A stretch of 64,000 bases of DNA, taken from Helopsaltes ochotensis. Taxonomy: Eukaryota > Chordata > Aves > Passeriformes > Locustellidae. Shown here piece by piece: positions 58,020 to 64,000 of the stretch; positions within the stretch are counted from its first letter, which is position 1; every line of letters starts with the position of its first letter. Where the stretch lies: the NCBI GenBank assembly GCA_013400155.1, contig VXBM01000042.1:553375-617374 (forward strand). The letters are read 5' to 3'. The notes beneath the pieces were generated by a model, which worked only from the letters and a program-made list of their open reading frames with translations, had not been told where the DNA came from and ran no database searches. The position numbers and the translations under genes were made by a program.

Positions 58020-59165
58020 CTGCCAGGAGGTAAGACTGTATCTTTGAGCTACATGGCTCTTGGTACAAGGGATGGCTCCACAAGAACAGGTAAGGAACAT
58101 ATTGGCTATATCTGCAGTTCAGAGGTTTCAAGAGCCAAATGAAGAAAGAACAGAGAAAAAAATCCGACTGCAGAATATAAACAGAATAAAAAGTGCTTCT
58201 TGTTAGCATCTCATAATAACTGGATCAGGAGAAAATCAGGATATTTTAACTAAAATTGCAAATGTGCATCAGTATTTGTTTCTACCTTTTAGTTTTCTGT
58301 CTCTCAGAATCAGTTTGTAACCTTAGATAGACTCAAGAAAAGACCAGAATGACAACTTATACTGAGAGATTGCATAGCTGGATCTGGCCTTCGGTAGTAT
58401 TTTATTTCTAATGGAGAGAAAATAGCAGTGACAAGGAATGAACATGCACAGTGTCTTTCCCTTCCATGGCCTTCCCAGGGGAGCTTTCCCTGCTCAACTC
58501 ATGACCAACAGGCTGTTTCCCCTCTCTGAAATATTGCCCATTCCCTCAACCAGAAGTTTCCTGTGCTGACTGAAATATTAAAAAGACCAAACAACATGGG
58601 GGAAGTTTGTTTATTTGTAGGGCTGCATATTCATGCCTGGCTTAGGCCCCTCCTGCTGAGGAATTTCAGCTATTTTGCTGGAAATCTGGGGTGGGGGAGT
58701 TAAAGCCCTGGTGAGAATGGGGGGCATGTGGTGATGCTGGTGACAGGAGTCAGGCCCAGCTGGTCAGTGATGTCTCCATAACACTAACAGGAGTCAGTGA
58801 AGAAGACAAACTGGGTGGGAAGGGGATGGAGCCCACAGGAATCTGCTGTGGCAGGGGGTGAGTGGAGCCCAGGCCCATGGCCACCACAGGGGTCACTAAA
58901 GCAGCACGTAAGGAGGCTGGTTTGTGCACCCCTCCCCAAGCCCATCCAGGCTCTGGCACCTCAGTTGTACCTGGGGATCTCCGGAGAGTTTTCTTTTCCC
59001 TTTGAAGATCACAGACCCAGCCTCCACTGGAAACTCTTTGGGAGCCTTCTTGCAGAAGGCTATGCTGGGACCTCTGCTCCCATCGCAGGGCCCTCGGCCA
59101 TGCTCTGAGAGGAGGGGGTGTACGAGGAGGGGAAACAAGGCAGCTGCTTGCATCCTGGGGCCAGT
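58020..59165. other. intergenic, no gene recognised
   Basis: AT-rich then increasingly GC-rich toward the CpG-rich segment on the right. No repeat or coding pattern is recognised. Confidence 0.45.
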
Positions 59166-59365
59166 ATTTTAAAAGGCAGCACAGCAGTGATTAATGCCCG
59201 GCCTGGCAGCGGGGCCTCCCTCCGGAAGCCCGGCTGGTGCAGGCTCCCGTGGGGCCCCTCGCTGTGCCCTTCCCGTGCGGTGAGGGGCAGCGGCTCCCCA
59301 GCCACGGTGTCTGTGGGGAGCAGCCGCCTCCGCGGCCGCCCGGGCGCCTGCCGTTAGGAAATCAC
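59166..59365 (+). promoter_or_regulatory. isolated CpG-rich segment with TATA-like box, candidate promoter
   Basis: CpG is dense at about 59195-59360, including gcggccgc (NotI site), in a CpG-poor desert. A TATA-like ttttaaaagg lies at about 59167-59176, some 25-35 bases before the CpG-rich part starts. This is the second CpG-rich cluster after the TMEM72 promoter. No coding exon is recognised downstream. It could be the promoter of a noncoding transcript or of a gene beginning beyond the window, or an enhancer-type CpG island. Confidence 0.4.
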
Positions 59366-62300
59366 CATCGAGATCTTGGGAAGCATCTGTGCTTCCTGCC
59401 ACCGTGGGCTCTCAGTGTGGCTGTGTTAGCCAACAAAACTCCTGTCCACACCAGCCTCACCAGGAGCAGGGACATGGAGAAGGTTCGCAAGGATTAAACA
59501 TTGATTTGACGAGCCCTTGGGAGCATGAGGTGGCTCGGGCAGCTCTGTCTATCTCTTGTAAGCAGTTGGCACAGCAGGCCGTATCAATCCATTTCAAACA
59601 ACAGATCTTCTCCAGGTCCAAAGGAAATACAGGTTTAAACTGTCGCCTTCAAATAGACAAATTGAATAAAAATGGTAGCAGCAGCAAACTGCAGTGTGCG
59701 TGAAGATTGTGATGACTGGAGCATGAGACCTGGCAAAGATTAACATCCCTCTCAGGCCAAGGGCTTCAGGGGCCCTAATAAACTTACAGCTGCTTCTCTC
59801 CTGAAACTGTAGAGAGACCAGCTTGTGTGGGTTTCAGCACAGAACCAAACTTGGATGATGGGCTTGATGGGTCTGGTCCTATGAAATCATGTTCCTGCCT
59901 GGCTACCCACTGAGCAGAGAGGCTCAAAATGCTGCAGAAAAATCACTTGCCTCCTGAGTTTGGGTTCCCTTTGTCTGCATGCTGCCAGCACTCATAAAGC
60001 TGAGGATATTGGTTTTGCATGCTCCTTATTGGTACTATTTCAATATTTTTTTTTCTGATAGTTTCTACAGAAAATACATTTTTTGTTAGAAAATACCATG
60101 ACGTTTCCAAATATCTAGTGTTGGATGACATTTGAGTTTGTGCATGCTTTGCAATTAAAATCTTAAATGGTTCCTAAAAATGAAAACGAAAAAAAGAAAA
60201 ACCTAATATTTGAGAGGGGGTGGATGTTTTCAAAAGAAAAATTAGCTGTTGCTTCTGCAAATTGATTTTCTGGCAGATGATTACATTACAACCATTTTTC
60301 ATTAAAAAATAATCTGCTGACCAGCTGTAGCACATTCATGTTTCAAGAGAAAGAGGAAGACCTCCACGTGCTGCAGTTTGGCTTGGACTGTGAGAAGGTG
60401 GGAGGGGAAACAGTAGTCCAGAGGTTTTCCTGAACACTGCAGAGCATGGTGCAAGCAGAGCACGGAGTGGTAGGCAGATCCTGCTGGGCTGACCGTGTGT
60501 GTGGCTTCACACTGAGCACCTGCATCTACCTCTGGCACCCCGATACAACACTCCCTACCCCTGGAGGGCTGCAGGGACACAAACCCACCCCATAGTCTGC
60601 AGATGTAGGACAGTGGTGCCAATCTGTTCTGCCAGGCTGTAGCCAGGATGTCCATCTCTCCAGGGGGCAAATTGTCATTAAGAGGTTAAAGAACATTGAG
60701 ACTTGGAGAGGGAAATCATAAATGCGGTTCCTAAGCTCTCCAGTGACTCTCTGGAAATCACCGTGACCATGCACAGGCTTGCATAGGCTTGTAATTCTGT
60801 AATTCTGTATCTTGCAAACATATGATAGAAGGTCACGTAGAGGTGACTTTTGAGGCACCACAGCACTAAAATTAACACTGGCTGAGTGTGCACATGGCAG
60901 TGGCCCAACTGTGAGGGCTGCTAAGAAATGTCTGACACCCGGGTGATACTAGGCACAAAAGGCATCTGCAATTCCTATAGTGTGCTGCCAGAGCTAGGAA
61001 CTGCAGAATGTCCCAGGATCTGGGCGGGAGGCTCATCAGGGCAGGGTCAGGGTTGCAGCAGTGGGGCTGCATAATTGGCAGCTTTCTCTTATCTGAAGTT
61101 CTCCTTTTATGTTTAGTTTCTTTTCCTAAAGCCCTCTTTCTTTCCTTGTGTGAATGAAAGTGAGCATGTGTAGCTAAGGATCCCAAGTTAGAGGCTGCTC
61201 TCCTGAGCATCCCAAAGCTCAGTTGTTGCTTTGTCCAATTTTTCCACACAGGAATTTTCCAGTTGGATTTCAATCTGCATTCTAAGCATCCTGGTACCTT
61301 CGGGTTGTGATACAGCACCAGAGTTACAGAAGAAGAAAAATACTGACCACCACAGTTTTTCTGATCACTTACAAACCTACTACCAGCTCTACCTCTATAT
61401 ATTTGTAAGCTAACCTGTGTTTGCCCAGAATGTGTTGTAAGTAATCGCTGTGTTAACACGCTACTGAAGTCACAAAGCCAGTAAGTGTGCAGCTAGAGAG
61501 AGGACTGAAGAGGCCACTTTGTAAACTTGCTCTTTCTTGCTATTCTTTCTTAGAAGTCTCATTTCTGTTGAGGTTTTGCACAGAAAGGCAATGGGTGTGT
61601 GTGGCCCATTCTGACTGTGCAGTGTTTTGGGCCAGACCTGCCCTGGTGAATGTCTGCTAAACCTTGGCAAGCAGCAGGCATGATTGTTGGAGTTCAGGGA
61701 GCTGCACCTTGGGCTTGCAACTAACAGCAAACTATGCCAAGGCTTTAGCCCCCTGTTCTCATCCAGATGCAGTTTTCAGTGTGTGCAAAGGGCCTGGCAT
61801 TGAGAGAGCATTGCCTATTGACAGCACAGGACAGAATGTACTAAGGAATTGCAGCGTTGCAATTGAGGGGTACAGTGCTAATGGTACCAACATGATACCA
61901 ACAGTCATGCTGCTGGGTTGCATTTTGCAAATGGGAAAATTCTCCACCTCTTCTTTGTCACTGACTTATCAGACTGGTGAATCTGTTGAGGAAGAGAAAT
62001 AGTGAAATATGAATAGATAAAAGATGGGAAACCATGCTGATACTATTCCCCACACTTACTTACTTGCTCTCCACAAATATTCCTGCAAGTAAAATTCAGA
62101 CCACAAAAATGCTCGTAGAAAGCTCAGCGCTTCCTATCAGCACTCCAGGAGTTTGTATCATGGCCAGTTATCTTCTTTGCTGTTTGCTTTCTTGGGAGCA
62201 AGTGGGCACAACTAAGCGGATTTGAATCCAGCAATGTCACGGTAGGGATCGGTTTACTTCCCGTGTACCATTGTGCTCCAGCAATCTTCTCAGTGCTGTT

Positions 62301-63799
62301 GGTGGAGGGTGCTCAGTAAATTCTTGCCCTCTGGCTCCATGCAGCAGTTGAGTATTGGCATTGGACTACCACTGTGAAATCAGGTGTTGACCTGTAGCCC
62401 ACCTCCCACAACGGAGGCACTCTGCCAGCAATCCTTACTGGGTTACATGAGCTACGGGCTTGGTGCCAGAAGTTTGCTGTCACGGAGCTAGGAGGTGCTC
62501 AGCAGATTTCCCAGGCAGGAACAAAAAACCCTATGTCCTATTCAAACTTCACTTAGGAGGGGGATAGCTCCTAATCTGGGCTGTTGTCAGGGTTAGCCAG
62601 CACTTCTTCCCCCTTCACTCTCACTGTGTATCATGTGAGCTGCCAGTCTGCACCAGAGTTGGCTACCTGCTCCAATTTGCTAGCACTTGGCGCACTTCGG
62701 ATCTGACCAAACTCGTAAGATGATGGTTTTGCCAGTCAATCAGGATATCTGAAACTCACTTGTGGTCTCTGTGCCCTGTACCATCATGTGTGGGAGGAAA
62801 TAACACCTCATTCTAGGAGGTGACAGGGTCCCAGAGGACTCCAGTTTCACTTGTGTGAGACAGTGGCATTTTCTCTCTCTATCTGTAGAGCATCAAGTAC
62901 AGAAAGGGGCCTGGCCTGAGGCTGGTGTACCTATGTGGCATCATAGTAGTAGTAAACACAGAAGCATGTGATATTTGTCAGGGAAAAGCACAATAATCTA
63001 CTCTGATTTTTTTGTATTTGGCTATATACATTGCTGGAAATTTTGCAAAAACCTAGCCAAAGGAATTGTATAAACTGCCTTAAATGTAAACCAGATACTG
63101 TCAATTTAGGGCATTTGTAGTGGTGGTGTAAACTGAGCCAGAAATGCTGAGCTGTGAGTCCAGGAGACAGCCAAAATGCAGCCAAAAGTCTTTTCTCTGT
63201 GTTTAATTTAGCTCAAGTGTGACTGGATAGGTACCAAGCCATGATCCTGTCACGCTCTGAGTAGGGAAACCTTAGGAGAAAGTGAATGGGGACTTTTGGG
63301 GAGAAATCACAGATCTTTAATCAAGTTTTATGATGAGGTAACAAAAGTGTGTGAGCTGGTACCTGGAAAACCTGCCCTGAGGGTTCCTCTGTTATGTTTA
63401 TCAAAGGATGTGCCCATGAAGTGATATGATAATAGAGGGGAGTTCAAGCTGCCCATGGCCAAGCAGTCTGGAAACCATGAGAACAGAAACTGGATGACCT
63501 TATGCCTCAGCTGATAAACTTCACTACAACCTTCAGTTTGGTAAAGACCTGAGGACTGAAGCTGCAGAGATGTGTCATGTAAAGGCCCATTCTGCCTCCC
63601 TTGAATTTTATATTTGTGTTTAAACACCTGTGGATGGCTATGGTCAGAAACTGGTGGGTAGTGGTCTTTGGGCATCTGCCTTTTTTTCCTGGTTGGCTGA
63701 GCACATACATGTCCCTGTGTGGGGATTAATCCTTGTACAAAAAGAACTTGCAGATGTAGCTCAAGCAAAGCGTTAAAGGTGACCATTTCCAGCATTACA
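59366..63799. other. intergenic, no gene recognised
   Basis: About 4.4 kb. The 195-codon minus-strand frame at 60872-61459 and others match no known protein. A short (taattctg)2 at 60790-60806 recalls CR1 3' microsatellites, but its flank does not match. No CXCL12 exon is present. Confidence 0.45.
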
Positions 63800-64000
63800 C
63801 GAGCTGCCAAGGGAGAGAGCTGCATGCTAGAACGCTGCTCTTGGAGGTGTGGTCCAAGCAGATCCAGAGGACTGGAAGCCAGACAATTCAGCTTGGAAAT
63901 AGGGTGCAGATTTTTTTACAGTGAAGAGAATTAACTACTGAAATAATTTACTAGAGGCTGTACTGGGTTTTTTATCACAAGTAGTTTTAAATCAAGACCA
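63800..64000 (+). repeat. old CR1-type LINE, ORF2 end, continues past the window
   Basis: ggaagccagacaattcagct, then tggaaatagggtgcagattt, ttacagtgaagagaattaac and tttaaatcaagacc match the conserved CR1 segment that encodes GLEA-x-QF-x-LEI...FF and ends FKSRLD. The in-frame translation gives GLEARQFSLEIG with F-F after it, then FKSR near the window edge. The frame is broken by stops, so the copy is dead. Orientation is opposite to the copy at 50262-51010. Confidence 0.8.

Noticed and set aside
59835..59895. Possible CR1 3' end (gatgggcttgatgggtctgg)
   Set aside because: Only a loose similarity without the terminal repeat.
60785..60810. taattctg repeats resembling a CR1 3' microsatellite
   Set aside because: The preceding sequence does not match the CR1 3' end, so a two-unit repeat is not enough.
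60872..61459. 195-codon minus-strand frame
   Set aside because: Low-complexity basic stretch flanked by chance composition, with no recognised domain.

Overview
This window is vertebrate nuclear DNA, most likely from a bird and probably a songbird. Coding content is sparse, interspersed repeats are few, the recognisable repeats are short CR1 LINE fragments, and one short element combines a tRNA-Ile-like head with a CR1-like tail, the architecture of TguSINE1. The window has one 78-base assembly gap (10315-10392). Nothing bacterial, viral or CRISPR-like is visible.

The only gene I can identify with confidence is TMEM72, on the minus strand. Its five coding exons between 10719 and 4686 join in frame through consensus splice sites to give a complete 269-residue protein, close to the human length of about 275. 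It is a small four-pass membrane protein with a long cytoplasmic-type tail. A CpG-rich stretch at about 10830-11030, with an HNF1-like motif at its far edge, is the likely promoter. A polyadenylation signal at 3876-3881 is the likely transcript end. The tail carries an exact SILK motif followed by an exact RVxF motif. These are the two classic docking motifs for protein phosphatase 1, in the order seen in inhibitor-2, and this is the most interesting observation here.

Left of TMEM72 (1-3870) there is a 99-base poly-T run, mostly unrecognised unique sequence, and one unassigned candidate terminal exon on the minus strand (3645-3782) with its own polyadenylation signal. From memory of the human map, RASSF4 should lie beyond this side and CXCL12 beyond the right side. 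No exon of either is visible.

Right of TMEM72 (11040-64000) is about 53 kb that looks like a gene desert. It holds old CR1 pieces (32311-32380, 50262-51010, 54205-54270, 63800-64000), the SINE (12801-12940), faint MIR-like fragments, homopolymers and microsatellites, and an isolated CpG-rich, TATA-containing segment (59166-59365) that could be an unannotated promoter. A few open frames sit directly behind good splice acceptors (31813-32096 minus, 32525-32693 plus, 44986-45210 plus, 57331 onward plus). None resembles a protein I know, and they are offered only as candidates. Apart from the phosphatase-docking hypothesis for TMEM72, I found no convincing new biological system.
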